Positions 35,601 to 47,095 of a stretch of 64,000 bases of DNA are shown in pieces. Position 1 is the first letter of the stretch. Every line of letters begins with the position of its first letter. Source of the DNA: Hyperoodon ampullatus (taxonomy: Eukaryota > Chordata > Mammalia > Artiodactyla > Ziphiidae); assembly GCA_949752795.1 (NCBI GenBank), contig OX457061.1, forward strand, positions 122,532,152 to 122,596,151. The letters run 5' to 3'. Under the pieces are notes generated by a model. That model ran no database searches. It saw only the letters and a list, made by a program, of their open reading frames with translations, and had not been told where the DNA came from. Position numbers and translations under genes: made by a program.

Positions 35601-35829
35601 CCATTTTCTGCCATCCTAGTAATGCATTAAAAAGAATAATTTACTCAGGAAATAATTCTTAGAAGAACACAAAAATACCCAAGTACTTAGTTTATTATAA
35701 TGCTGAAAGCTGCAATCACACATCCCTCTTTTACATGGAAGGACAAAAAAAAAAAATCCAGTTTGGATTCTGGGGATTGCTTTCAAGTCAAATCAGTACT
35801 ATTACTTCATTGATTAATTCATTTAATTG

Positions 35830-36860
35830 CAATTTACAAGCACTCATGTACCAAGTGCTGTGTTAAAGGAGAAGAAACCATCTCTGCCCAATTGGGGTCT
35901 AGCTGAGGATAGACCCCCTAAACTAATAAGCAAACAGATACACATATTATTACAGTTAGTGATGAGCGTGATAACGGTTATGAGAGAAACTTGGGCAGCA
36001 ACTTTACATTTAAGCTTAAACCTGAAGTGAAGGAGCCAGCTACGATGAGAAAGAAGGTAAAAGTCTTCTAGGCAGAAGGAATAACTTGTGCAAAGGCCTT
36101 GAGGCACAAGATTTGGAGTTTAAGGAGCTGAAAGATAGTCTATACAACTATGGTGTGAGGGACAGGGAGCCATGGGGGCTGATGTTAGAGACAGGAAGAG
36201 GGCAGATGATGCAGGGCATTGTGTGCAATGGTAAGATGTTGGATTTTTTTTTTTTAAGATTATTTATTTATTTATGGCTGCGTTGGGTCTTTGTTGTGGC
36301 ACATGGGCTTTCTCTAGATGCGGTGAGCGGGAGCTACTCTTCGTTGCAGTGCATGGGCTTCTCATTGCAGTGGCTTCTCTTATTGCAGAGCACGGGCTCT
36401 AGGCACGCAGGCTTCAGTAGTTGTGGCACACAGGCTCAGTAGTTGTGGCTTGCGGGCTCTAGAGCACAGGCTCAGTAGTTGTGGCTCACGGGCTTAGTTG
36501 CTCCATGGTATGGGGGATCTTCCTGGACCAGGGCTCGAACCCATGTCCCCTGCATTGGCAGATGGATTCTTAACCACAGTGCCACCAGGTAAGTCCAAGG
36601 TGTTGGATTTTATTTTGTGTGAAACGGTAGGCCACTGAAAAGTTTTATGCTGGGAAGCAATTGATCTGACTTATGTTTTGAGAAGATCATTCTCGCTATT
36701 CCATGGAGGAAGGATTGTTAAGGCCAAGAGTTCCTGGAATTAGGGAGACCAGAGTCTATTGCTGTATTCTGGGTAAGAAGTTATTGCAGTTTGAACTTGT
36801 GTGATTACTGCAGAGATGGCGATATGTAGAGATTCAAAATATATTCTGGAGGGAGAACAG
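35830..36860 (+). repeat. Unassigned ancient interspersed repeat split by a SINE
   Basis: Blocks such as aggcagaaggaataacttgtgcaa, then ggattttattttgtgtgaaa and ggccactgaaaagttttatg, recur in mammalian genomes as a long ancient repeat. I cannot name the family. The SINE at 36248-36596 interrupts it. Confidence 0.45.
36248..36596 (-). mobile_element. CHR-type SINE (long form)
   Basis: Reverse orientation, tttatttatttatggctgcg to gccaccaggtaagtc. Target duplication AAGATGTTGGATTTT / AAGGTGTTGGATTTT with one mismatch. Confidence 0.9.
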
Positions 36861-37606
36861 AGAACGTATGTTTTGAATGTGGCGGAGCCAAGCCAAGAAG
36901 CTGGGTGGAGGAGACCATGGGGACTAATTATGCTACATTAACTGGTATCTGAAAGGTCATCACCTCACTACCACTTTCTGTGACAGAGCCCTGCTGAGCT
37001 TCTTGAGACGTAAGTTTTAAAATATCAAAGTGAATACTGCAGGGAGAGCACAGGAAGAGAGCTGTGGGGAATCCTGTGAGCTTGCCTTAGTCAGAGGGGA
37101 ACGCAGAAGGATTACGACTAGTGTGTCTAACTGCTTACTGCTCATCTGTGTGTCCTGATAAGTTAATATCTTAAATAATTTACTCCAGAAATAAAATGAC
37201 TTGTCCTGGGATTGCTATGCAAAAAGAGGGGGAAAAAGTTATTTAAAAAGTTATGAATCACTGGCTGCATAAAACAGAATACCTGCTTAACAGTATTGTT
37301 GGGCGTTTATTTTTCTGAAGTAATAGAAGACTGGTGATGCCTCAGGAGTTCATCAGTGTCAGGGTCGGTACCTGTGATTTTCCTGACTTTCCCCCATGCT
37401 GTTCAGAGTAGCATTCTCATGATTGACTTGAACCAGGAACAATCTATGAATACCCTATTTATTATAATCAAGGTATTTTTTAATATAAGAAGGAACAGAA
37501 GAATGGTTATTGGGTAGGTGATTAATAGAGTTACCTACCACTGTCTAGATTTAAGAAGAATGATAGAAGGACTAGGACAAGACCACGTTGCTTAAAACGC
37601 TTGAGG

Positions 37607-37820
37607 GGCTTCCCTGGTGGCACAGTGGTTGAGAGTCCGCCTGCCGATGCAGGGGACACGGGTTCGTGCCCCGGTCTGGGAAGATCCCACATGCCGCAGA
37701 GCGGCTGGGCCCGTGAGCCATGGCCGCTGAGCCTGTGCGTCTGGAGGCTGTGCTCTGCAACGGGAGAGGCCACAACAGTGAGAGGCACGCGTACCGCAAA
37801 AACAAACAAACAAAAAAACC
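37607..37820 (+). mobile_element. CHR-2-type SINE
   Basis: Starts gggcttccctggtggcacag and ends cacgcgtaccgcaaaaacaa. It is close in sequence to the other short copies here. Confidence 0.9.
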
Positions 37821-38974
37821 CTTGAAACATGAAAAATTCTCTCAGAAGTTAGCAAAAGTGAGTTATTGATCTTAATGACAGTTTAAAATTTAAAAATAAG
37901 TCCACCTTTTGTAAACCTAAAAGGAATATGTTCAGTTATTAATTAAATTGACAAATTCACTCGGTGAATATTTGAGCCTATGACATATATACAGCACTGT
38001 GCAAGGTCCTAGGAGAGGTATAAAACATGATACACATTCCTTACCTTCAAGAAACTTCCAAACAATAATTGTTTGTATTAGACTTTCTACTTCATAAAAC
38101 TCTTTCCAGGCATTATTTCCTTTGAAATGATAACAACTCTGTGTAGAGGAAATTTTTATCTGATGAAGAAATTAAGTGCAGTAGACCCTTCAGATCCTCG
38201 TTGGTAACTCTCTGGCCTTCACCACTTCAATTCCTCAGGCTGCTTTCCTGTTACCGTATCCTTGCCCGAGGGCTTTCTCCCAAAAATGGAAGGCAGCCTT
38301 GTCCCTGGGGTCAGGGCAATTAAGAAGTGCAGGGAATTATCAGGCTCTCATCTCAGCAGCTCTCACCTAATGACTGACAGGGTCTGTTGTACAGATACCC
38401 CAGCTCTCTTGCCCCTCAGGTAGGTAAATTTGACGCATGTGTTTCATACCATTTCCCAGTTTTCCCGTGAGATTATGCTCCAGGCATTACCAATGGTAGC
38501 TGGCTTAATAAGGCGCCCTTCATTTACTGCCTGCCCTTCTTTGTCTCACTTCCCCACCTCCTACTGGTGTTTCCTGAATCCTCCAGATAAACTACCTGCA
38601 CTCAAATCCTTGTCTCAGGATTATAAAGGGCATTTCCACTAGGTTATTTCCCCAATACCCACGCAGCAGCTAAAGTGCTTGGTCCAGTGGGTGGGCCCAT
38701 GATTCAAGCCAAGCCAGCTGGAATCTTTCCCAGAGAATTTTGTTCAATCTGAAATAGGGAGAAAGGAGCTCTCTTCCCTCTTTTCTGTTCTTTTTTTCCC
38801 CTCCCTTTCAATGTATTTCTAGTAGAACAGCACCTGGCACAAAGTAGGAACTTGCTAAATATTTATGGAATATTTAATGTATACAAGTCCTACAATTTCT
38901 TTGCTGCTGATTGACATTTATGAGCAGATGTTAATTTAAAATGTATGAAATACTCTTGTTACAGTACACTCTAG
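37821..38974. other. Intergenic stretch
   Basis: No gene. The segment 37960-38075 looks like another piece of the unassigned ancient repeat seen at 35830. The rest is unassigned. Confidence 0.5.
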
Positions 38975-39075
38975 TGCCATAGCACGGCGTAGTAGCTGAG
39001 AGCATGGACTCGGGAACCAGACTGCTTGAGATTCAAGCTTGGCCACCTGCCAGTTGTTTGTGCAGGTTATCTGTT
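38975..39075 (+). repeat. MIR SINE, 5' part
   Basis: The sequence gcgtagtagctgagagcatg, ctcgggaaccagactgcttg, attcaagcttggccacctgcc is the MIR head. The matching tail lies at 39590-39770. Confidence 0.65.
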
Positions 39076-39589
39076 GTCTCTCAGTTCCTTTCTCTCTCTA
39101 CTCTCTCCTCTGGATTCTGGAACCCTAACGGGTTCTGGAACCCTAAAGGACATGTCCCAGACTCACTTGCCAGGAGGTCTCCAGTTCGGTTCTGCTGACA
39201 GGAGATCAGTGGGCAGGAGGAGGGTGGAAGGCACTCCTCCTTTCTTCGGGCTCCAGCAGCCTCAGCAGCACTGTGCTCCTCTATGATGGCTCCAGGAACG
39301 GGGGGTCCCCGAAGGCTGCTGGCTTCCTGCAAAGCAGCTAGCAGAGATAGTTCTAGTAACGCCAGCAGTTACGTTCCAAAAACCTCAGAAGCACACATTT
39401 GTGGGTTTTGGATGACACTGCTTTCTGTTTTGAGGGCAGGGATGCTGGCTTTTATCGCAGTACCCTCTGGATAGCGACCCTCTCTCTCCCTTTTGCTCCT
39501 CCAGTCCTTCGGTAGGGATTCTGTCAAAAATAGAGGTAATAACGTTCCTTCTGAAATACCCAAAGTGGCTTTTCTTTTCCTGACTGGAT

Positions 39590-39775
39590 ACTGGCTGATA
39601 CTGTGACCTCAGGCAAGTAACTAATTCTCTTTGCCTCAGTGACTTCCTCTGTAAAAGTGAAGATAACACTAGTATTTCTATCTCATTGGCTTTAGGAGGA
39701 TTAGGTATTTTTAGAGCACTTAGAACAGTGGCTGGCACACAGCAGACACTATGTTTGTTAAATGAATGGTATCGT
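39590..39775 (+). repeat. MIR SINE, 3' part
   Basis: The sequence tgtgacctcaggcaagtaac, ttgcctcagtgacttcctct, gtaaaagtgaagataacact, then cttagaacagtggctggcac is the MIR core and tail. Confidence 0.75.
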
Positions 39776-41264
39776 GTATCACATTCTATTCTTAAATACA
39801 TATGGCATTAGCCATAAATTTTATAAAACCTAATGTCCCTCTGTATACAGCTACCGCTTTGTGCAACCTGGCCCATGATCCGCCCTTATCATTACTGCTT
39901 GTCACAATCACCTCCCTGCGTCTTCTGCCTTCTCCTTGGCTCATCTCTGTGTCATAAATCAGCACGTGTATTTTTACAGTGTCTCTTTCTCTCACTTGCT
40001 TTAGACATAATACAGACATTTTGGAGGCACACAGGTTTAAGGTTTTTATGAAGCTACCTGTATTTTAGGAAGCTGCAGTGGTGAGAGGGGTGTGCAGGTT
40101 GGGAAGCAGCACTGGCACTGGAAGATTGGCGTTAGAACCTGAAAATGAATCCAGACTCATGAAAGTAGGATGCCAGGGATCTTGTGCAGGAGAAAAGATT
40201 GAGAAATACAGATTCTTTTGGTTAAATCTTATCCACATTAAGAGTATTTCACATTTGTGTGGAGTTACCTCACTGGCTTTTGTTTTTGATTTTTGAGAAT
40301 AGACTTTCTTTTGATTTCCTACTCAGCAAGGAGAGCAGACTCAGATTCTATGTTACACTCACTCCATTCCCAAGATCCTTCAGACCAACCCTCACCCTGC
40401 CACCCCTCTCTCAAAAAAACCAAAAAAATGTGGGAATGAGACAGGCTTAGAGGTTATTGAATAGACAGAGTACTGCTGTGTCTGTACAAAGGTGGGATCA
40501 TTGTCCAGAGAACTGGTTACAGAAATTCCTAGAATGACAGTTTTCCACAAAGTAAGATCAGTTCAGTTTTTATTGTCCTTTTAACTTTCAGCTTGTCCTA
40601 CTAGGCACAGAGTAAATACTCTTTCTTCTTTGCTAATTAGTCCAATCTTCAACTCTGCATAAGTGCATTCTTTTAGTCTAATTAGAATTCTAGACTTTGA
40701 ATTTAGATGGATATTTTTTAAAGTACATCTGAAAAATCTCATATTGTTTGCAAACATATTTTTAAATACCATCAAACTACTAAGCATAGAATCAAAATTA
40801 TTTAGGGGGCAAAGTTGTAAATATTTCACCCTTATGAGTATTTACACCAGAATTTACAATTTTTAGTCATTACCAAACTTAAAACTGTCATTGGCTAGAT
40901 ATAAGATCAGCACAGTATTAATATATCACAAATTTACTTTAACTGGAAACACCTACAAAACAGTAGACAAAAAATTTTCAAAAAAAATTACAACAGAATT
41001 ATCTTCCTCCTGTATGAAAGCAATAGATATTCAGCCAAATATGGGCCCAATTAACAATGCTGTTATACAATTCAATAGCTGCTGACTCTCTTAACTACTG
41101 TTTCCTAAAATAGAAGAGTAGTATTCACTCCCTCTCAAATGATGCCTCTATCTTCATACTGTATTCTGCAGCTCTTACTGTTAAAGTTTAAATTGTTCTT
41201 GACTATTTTGGATTCAGTACTCTGCAAGCCGAAAAATAAGTCATTGGCCTTAAAAAAAAAAAAA
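39776..41264. other. Intergenic stretch
   Basis: AT-rich; no gene and no confident repeat. Confidence 0.5.
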
Positions 41265-42600
41265 AAAAAAAGCTTTACTGAGGCATATTTTACATATCAC
41301 AAACTTTCCCATTATAAGTGTACAGTTCGGTGATTTTCAGTTAATCTATACAGTTGTGCAGCCATCACCACAAGCCAGTTCCAGAACATTTCCATCATCT
41401 GAAAAAAGTTCTGTTGTGCCTCTGTGCTGTCAGCCGGGCTCCCACCTCCAGCCCTAGGGCATCACTCTTTAGCTTTCTGTGTCTATACGTATATTTGCCT
41501 TTTCTAGAAATTTCATATAGATGGAATCATACAATATGTTGTCTTTTGTGTCTTGCTTGACTTAGCATAATGTTTTTAAGGGTTCATCTATGTTATAGCT
41601 TTTATCAGTGTTTGTCCCTTTTCCCACTTCTTTTTTACTGATGAATAGTATTCCAGTGAATGGACACACCACATTTTTGTTTATTTATTCACCAGTTAGT
41701 GGACATTGGGATTGTTTCTAGCTTTGGGCTATTACAAGTAAGGCTTCTATAAACATCCATATACAAGTTATTTTTGTGGACATAGGTTTTCCTTCCTCTT
41801 GGGTAGATCCTAGGAGTGGAATTACTGGGTAAATATGTTTAAATCTTGGGAATACTTTTATCATTTTCTGAACAACAAAAGATGTTTACAATTTAACTCC
41901 ATTTATTTCTCCTATCTCTTCTTAGAATCTACTTCTACATGTTATAAAAATGCACAAGGCATTATTATTCTGTTTTAAACAAATAATTTACATAATTACC
42001 CTTGCCTGTGTTCTTTTTCTCCTCCTGAGGATTTAGGATCATTTTCCTTAAGCAGGACTGAGGGAATGAATTCTCAGCTTTTTCTTGTCTGAAAACATCT
42101 TTATTTTGCCTTAATTCTTGAAAGCTTTTTCCCTGGATATAGAACTTTAGGTCAGCAGTTTGGTTTTTTTCTTTAGTAATTTAAGGATGTCCTTCTATGG
42201 TCTTCTGGATTTCATAGTTCTGTTGAAGACTCAGCATTCAGGCTTATAGTTGCTTTTTAAAATTTACTGTCTTTTTCCTCTTGTTCCTAAGATGTTTTCT
42301 GTCTTTAGTTTTCACATTTTTTATTATGATTTGCTCCAGATGACCTCTTCTACTAGAGAGGATTTGACCTTTCCTCTGTAGGGCAGAACCAACCCCTCTA
42401 ATAGGTAGAAGGATAAGGGACTGATTATCTCAATCTAATGAGGGACTGAGCTGTATGTATCCAGGCTGTGTTGTAAGACCCAGTTCACATCTGGCTCATT
42501 CCTGATCCTTAGACATTGTCACATGCGCTTTTGCTTTAGGTCTTGGTGGTCTCTGTCTCCTTAGACCTGAAAGACTATCAAAGATTCATTTCTGCTCTTT
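41265..42600 (-). mobile_element. LINE-1 3' region (old)
   Basis: Reverse-oriented 3' text: gctttactgaggcatatttt, acagttgtgcagccatcacc, ccagttccagaacatttcca, then gatgaatagtattccagtga and ggattgtttctagctttggg. Diverged; the downstream border is approximate. Confidence 0.7.
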
Positions 42601-44499
42601 CGGTGGACATTTAGTTCACATTGATTCACAAAAATATTAGCTGTTTTTTTATTTTGAAGAAAAACAAAATACCTTCGTTTTCTTGTCATTTTTTGTTGAA
42701 AATGCCAGCAGCAGAATGAGAGGCTTTTGTTTTTTCTTTACCTGCATTTTCATTTCTTCAAAAATTTACTGTTGAGCTGCATCACTAATGTGACTCAACA
42801 GTTAGGCCTCAGAACCAGTGGTCTACTCACAAATGGCTGTGCCCATGTGATAACACTTGAGTATGCTTTTCCTTCTCCGCTGCCTTTCAAACAACTTGAA
42901 AATATTAAACTCCAATGTAAGATTCATCTTTCAGAAACTAATATGTGTGCAGAGCAAGTAACGGCTTTCCATTTTTTACACTAACTTTGCAACTTGAGAG
43001 AACAATAATAATTTTATATGCAACTTACCTTACAGAAAGTATACTTAATTTGGACTAACTACATGAGTTAATCAATCAATAATAATAATTATTGGGAACT
43101 TATCATTTACTGCTTTGTGTGTATGAGGGGAGGTTACAAAAAATGTATATATTTTCTTCCCCTCATGGTTTTCCAGTATGATTTGATGATTATGAAAAGT
43201 ATAAGTTTTTAGGATAACTGACTGAATAAATGATATGAATTTCAATAGGTAGCACAACCCAGATTATTTCTACACAATCCTGCCAGGTTGACATTGCTGT
43301 AGATAAATTCCAGTTTATCTACAGAACAGCTATTTATATTATAGGACAGGGGACCTACTTTGGAAACAGTTTCGATCTTAGCTCATAATTAATTTATTGC
43401 TAAATATCTATGCTGTTACAGTTTGTGAGATGCTGAACTCAGGCAAAGTTTGGCAAATAAAGTGATATATTGGTATCGCCTAGGGGGAAAAACCCTGGTA
43501 AGATCATTTTACTAGAAGACGAAGATGACTGAGCAATAGTGTGTAATCTAAAGTTTGTTCTATATAGTCTATTACATTTGAGTAGCTATAAAACTCTTAC
43601 TTCATTAAATACTGTTTTGAAGTAACTGGGCTCACACTTATTGGTACTTATAACCAAAGGATTTCCTGGAAACAAATTATTTATCTTTTAAATTTTATTT
43701 ATAATCTCTTGACCACCTAACAACTGCTAAAATTACAGTATTTCCTCACATTATGATCACATATTCGCAGAATTATAGAATCATAAAACTTAGAGATTAT
43801 CCCCCAAATGTCATTTTACAGTTTGTCAATCGAAAGTCTAGAAATGTTAAGTGTACTGTTCAAAATCACAGCCCTTGTTGGATTTAAATTTATACATTTT
43901 TTATGAGAAACATAAACACTTTCCCCTTTATCATCTTTTAGGAAGATGTAGTATTCTAATAAAAATAAATCTGGAAAATCAGTTTTAGAATATATGAAAT
44001 TGATATGTTTCTGAAAAGAAATGGCTTTAAAGTTGAGTACCTTTTTTTTTTTCTTTAGCAATACAATCTTATTTTCCCATTTAGAACCATAACAAGATTA
44101 GTGGCACAATGAGAAACACCTTTAGTACTACCTCTTCACAGGACATTTCAGTTTTCTGATAAAGTCATATTAGTCATGACATAATGAATATACCAAGTAA
44201 TTCATAATAGTGAACTAGGTCTCTTGTATATTTAATCCATTTTTTCTGAACAACCTTTGGGATTAGATTTTTGTGTGTGTGCTACCAGATTCTGTATATA
44301 GTTTCCATTAAAAAAAAAAAAAAGTTGTTCTATAACCAACCACTGTCTAGATCTCACTTAAGCCTTATTTCATTTATGACTTCACTGTGCATCTCAATGT
44401 TACTTTTAGGTCAGGAAGTACAGCAGAGTGAAGTCTTGGCATGGAGGGTAAATGCAGATTAAATATAGAAATGTTTTCCTGTTCTCTGCTGTGATGGAA
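42601..44499. other. Intergenic stretch
   Basis: AT-rich without a gene. A piece at about 43765-43875 (tagagattatcccccaaatg ... tcaaaatcacagcc) resembles an ancient MIR/L3-type fragment, at low confidence. Confidence 0.5.
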
Positions 44500-44790
44500 T
44501 AAAGAATGGAAATTGGTGTCAGTGGGGTTGGCTCCTCCTGATGGTTGTACGGGAAAAATCTATTCCAGGCCCTTCTCCTTAGCTTGTAGATGGCCATCTT
44601 CTCCCTGTGTCTTTTCACATCATCTTACCTCCATGCTTGTCTCTATGGCCAAACAAACCCTTTTAACAAGGACACCGATCATATTAGATTAGGGGCCTAC
44701 CCAGCTCCAGTATGACCTCATCTTAACTAATTACATCTGCAATGACCCTATTCTCAAATAAGATCACAGTTACAATCGTGCTATAAAAGC
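44500..44790 (-). mobile_element. LTR fragment of ERVL-MaLR type (MLT1-like)
   Basis: Reverse orientation: gatggccatcttctccctgt, aacaaggacaccgatcatat, gatgacctcatctt-like tatgacctcatcttaactaa, attctcaaataagatcacag. This is the inverse of the pattern seen in the LTR at 16618. Confidence 0.6.
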
Positions 44791-45495
44791 ACACAAAAAT
44801 CCAAATGGAAAAAACAAATCATACATTATTCAAATAGCAATGAACAGATCACTGATGCCTTACTTTTCAAGTTTATTTTAAAATTCAGTGGTATTGAGGA
44901 CATGCACAATATTGTGCAACTAACATCCATTTCCGTTTGCAAAAACCTAGTTTTTAATGAGTAAATCTAGAAAAATAGCTGCTGGAACTGAGGTTCTAGC
45001 GAGTAAGATCACCGTATCCAAACCAAATAGGAGCACACAGGCTAACAAATGCCAGCGAACTTACTGAGAAAAGAAAGAATATTTAAAATCTGTTGAAACC
45101 AACTGTCACTGTTAACATATGGGCCAAGAGGAAAAAATAACCCTCAAAACTAAACACAACACAGAAATAGCATAAGATGTCAGTCAACGTCCTCCTACCC
45201 CGGGAAAGGCGGCTGGTGACGCCTGGAAGCAGTAAGCTAAGGTCGCTCGGCTGCGCTCTCACCAGACACTAAAGCGAAGATTCTTAACCTGGGCTCGGAG
45301 GAGCCTGGAAACGCCGCGGCGCGCACTTTGGCGCATAAATGCAACGGGGGATGCGGAGCTTTCACGGGAGTCTCGAAGGGAATCTTTGATAGGGAAAAGG
45401 TTTTAAAACCGATCGCGTTGCGGGGACCAGACAGTGACCACTGCGGTGACAGCGGGCTGGCCTCGGGGGGGAGGGAGGGGCGTCGCAGCGCTCAG

Positions 45496-45545
45496 GTGGA
45501 GGGGCTGAGGGGTGAGGGGTGGAGGGAGGGGTGGAGGAAGGGGTG
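45496..45545 (+). repeat. G-rich imperfect tandem repeat
   Basis: Repeated gagggg/ggaggggtg units give more than four runs of three or four G within 50 bases. It lies in the CpG island about 0.9 kb above the likely HMGB2 start and could form a G-quadruplex on the plus strand. Confidence 0.7.
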
Positions 45546-45610
45546 TGGGCCCGGCCCCGGGGCCGCGGCCCGGGATCGGAGCCCGGATGCAGGGGCGGGA
45601 CTGGGAAGAC

Positions 45611-45655
45611 GCCGCCCGCCCCGCCCCGCCCCGCCCCGCCCAGCCGCCCGCGGGC
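45611..45655. repeat. Tandem CCGCC (GC-box) array
   Basis: About five CCCGCC-type units in direct succession form clustered Sp1/KLF sites, G-rich on the minus strand. Repeat-length variation is likely. Confidence 0.7.
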
Positions 45656-46160
45656 GGCCCTGTTTACCCCGGGATTTGACGCCGGGACGAAGGGGGAGGG
45701 AGGAGTGGCCCTTCGGGGACTCCGTGGGCGGAAGGCGCCCTGTTTCGCGGGCGTGCGGTACCCCCATGGGGACGGGAGTGGCTCCCTCCGCCCCTCCCCG
45801 GTCCCCGCCACCTGTCTTCCTCGGGTCCTACCCCAGCCTCAGCGACACCCGGCGGCGCCGGCCGTGGGCCGCAGCGCAGGCTCCTCAGCCTCCGTATTTG
45901 TTATTCTCCGGACGGGGCGGCGACCACCTCTCCGGGAGCCGGGGCTGTGGGCCGCGCTGGGGCGGGGGACAAGCAGGACCTGGGCCGCCGTCGGGGTCGG
46001 CGGGGTGAGCCGCTTCTGCCCCCTCAGCGCCCGCAAACCGAGCGCCGTCGACCCCGGAGAGCAGCCCGCGGACTCGCGACACGGTATTTTTAAATCTGGC
46101 GGGGCTTCTCCACGGGCCAACCACGCCCCCCGCCGCCCGCCCCAGCCACTCAGCGCCAGG

Positions 46161-46195
46161 CCCGCCATTTTTCAAACCCTCTTCCGGCCGCCAAT
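46161..46195. promoter_or_regulatory. Second CDE/CHR-like plus CCAAT arrangement
   Basis: CCCGCC at 46161-46166, four bases, then TTCAAA at 46171-46176 (TTTGAA on the other strand), with CCAAT at 46191-46195. The four-base spacing matches CDE-CHR tandem elements, but the CHR is in reverse orientation. An ETS-like cttccgg lies between. Confidence 0.4.
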
Positions 46196-46358
46196 CAGGA
46201 TCGAGCAGCGCATTCCTCTCCTGACCGGTTCTAACGGGTCTAGGAGTTAACTACCCGGGCGACCCACCTAACCTGCTAGGCTGCGGCCGGGGGGACGAGC
46301 CTGGAGACACACCGGCCATTCGGAAGCCGCCGTGGCGAGGGGGCGGGGTCTCTCCGAG

Positions 46359-46381
46359 TTTGAATAATCCCCAGGGCCAAT
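46359..46381 (+). promoter_or_regulatory. HMGB2: CHR-like TTTGAA with adjacent CCAAT box
   Basis: TTTGAA lies at 46359-46364 and CCAAT at 46377-46381, with a GC box (gggcgggg) just upstream at about 46340-46347. CHR elements bind the MuvB core of the DREAM and B-MYB/FOXM1 complexes, and CCAAT binds NF-Y. Together they mark cell-cycle genes, the class to which HMGB2 belongs. Confidence 0.55.
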
Positions 46382-46945
46382 CGGAGCGGCAGGGGGTGTG
46401 GCCTGTGGCCCGGCTCGTCAAGTTGCCGTGGCGCGGAGAAGTCTGCAAAACAAGAGACGGAGGATTGCGTTAGAGACATACCAGTTCACATCGAAGCCGC
46501 GGGTAGCATCGTCGCGGTCGGACCCGGCCGCTGCGCGGTACTCTGAGGAAAAGCTACCGCCAGGCAAGAGCCGGCTCCGGGCCTGGGGTGCGTGGCCGGC
46601 CGGCCCCCTTCCGTCACGGCCGGCCCGGGCGCCTGCGGCTCTCGTGGCTCGCCCCGCGGGCGGGATCCGGGTGCGGGCCGGGCGGGCCGGACTGCGGAGG
46701 CGGGAAGCTCGTCCGGGCCCGTCTCGGGAGTGTTTTGAACGCGGGGCGCGAGGCGGCAGCTCGGAGCAGGCCTCGCGGCGTGGAAGCCGGGGGCTTTCCT
46801 GTCAGGCAGGGCCGGGCGGGGGCGGCGGGCCCGGGGGGTGGGGGGCGGCGGCGTTTGGGCGGGAAGGCGCCCCGCCCGCCAGCGCCCGCCGCGCTCTCCC
46901 GCCAGGTGGACGCGCCGCCGCCGCCGCCGCCGCAGCAGCATCATC

Positions 46946-47095
46946 ATGGGGAAGGGCGACCCCAACAAGCCGCGGGGCAAGATGTCCTCGTACGCCTTCT
47001 TCGTGCAGACCTGCCGGGAGGAGCACAAGAAGAAGCACCCCGACTCCTCGGTCAACTTCGCCGAGTTCTCCAAGAAATGTTCCGAGAGATGGAAG
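46946..47095 (+). CDS. HMGB2: HMGB2 coding exon 1
   Basis: This exon encodes residues 1-50 ([16 protein letters not shown] to KCSERWK), most of HMG box A. The donor is AAG|GTGAGC. A GCC-repeat stretch lies immediately 5' of the ATG. Confidence 0.98.

Noticed and set aside
45328..46250. Plus-strand open frames of 226 and 243 codons upstream of HMGB2
   Set aside because: Overlapping frames on both strands with Gly/Arg/Pro-rich content are explained by GC richness. No domain or splice logic supports a gene.
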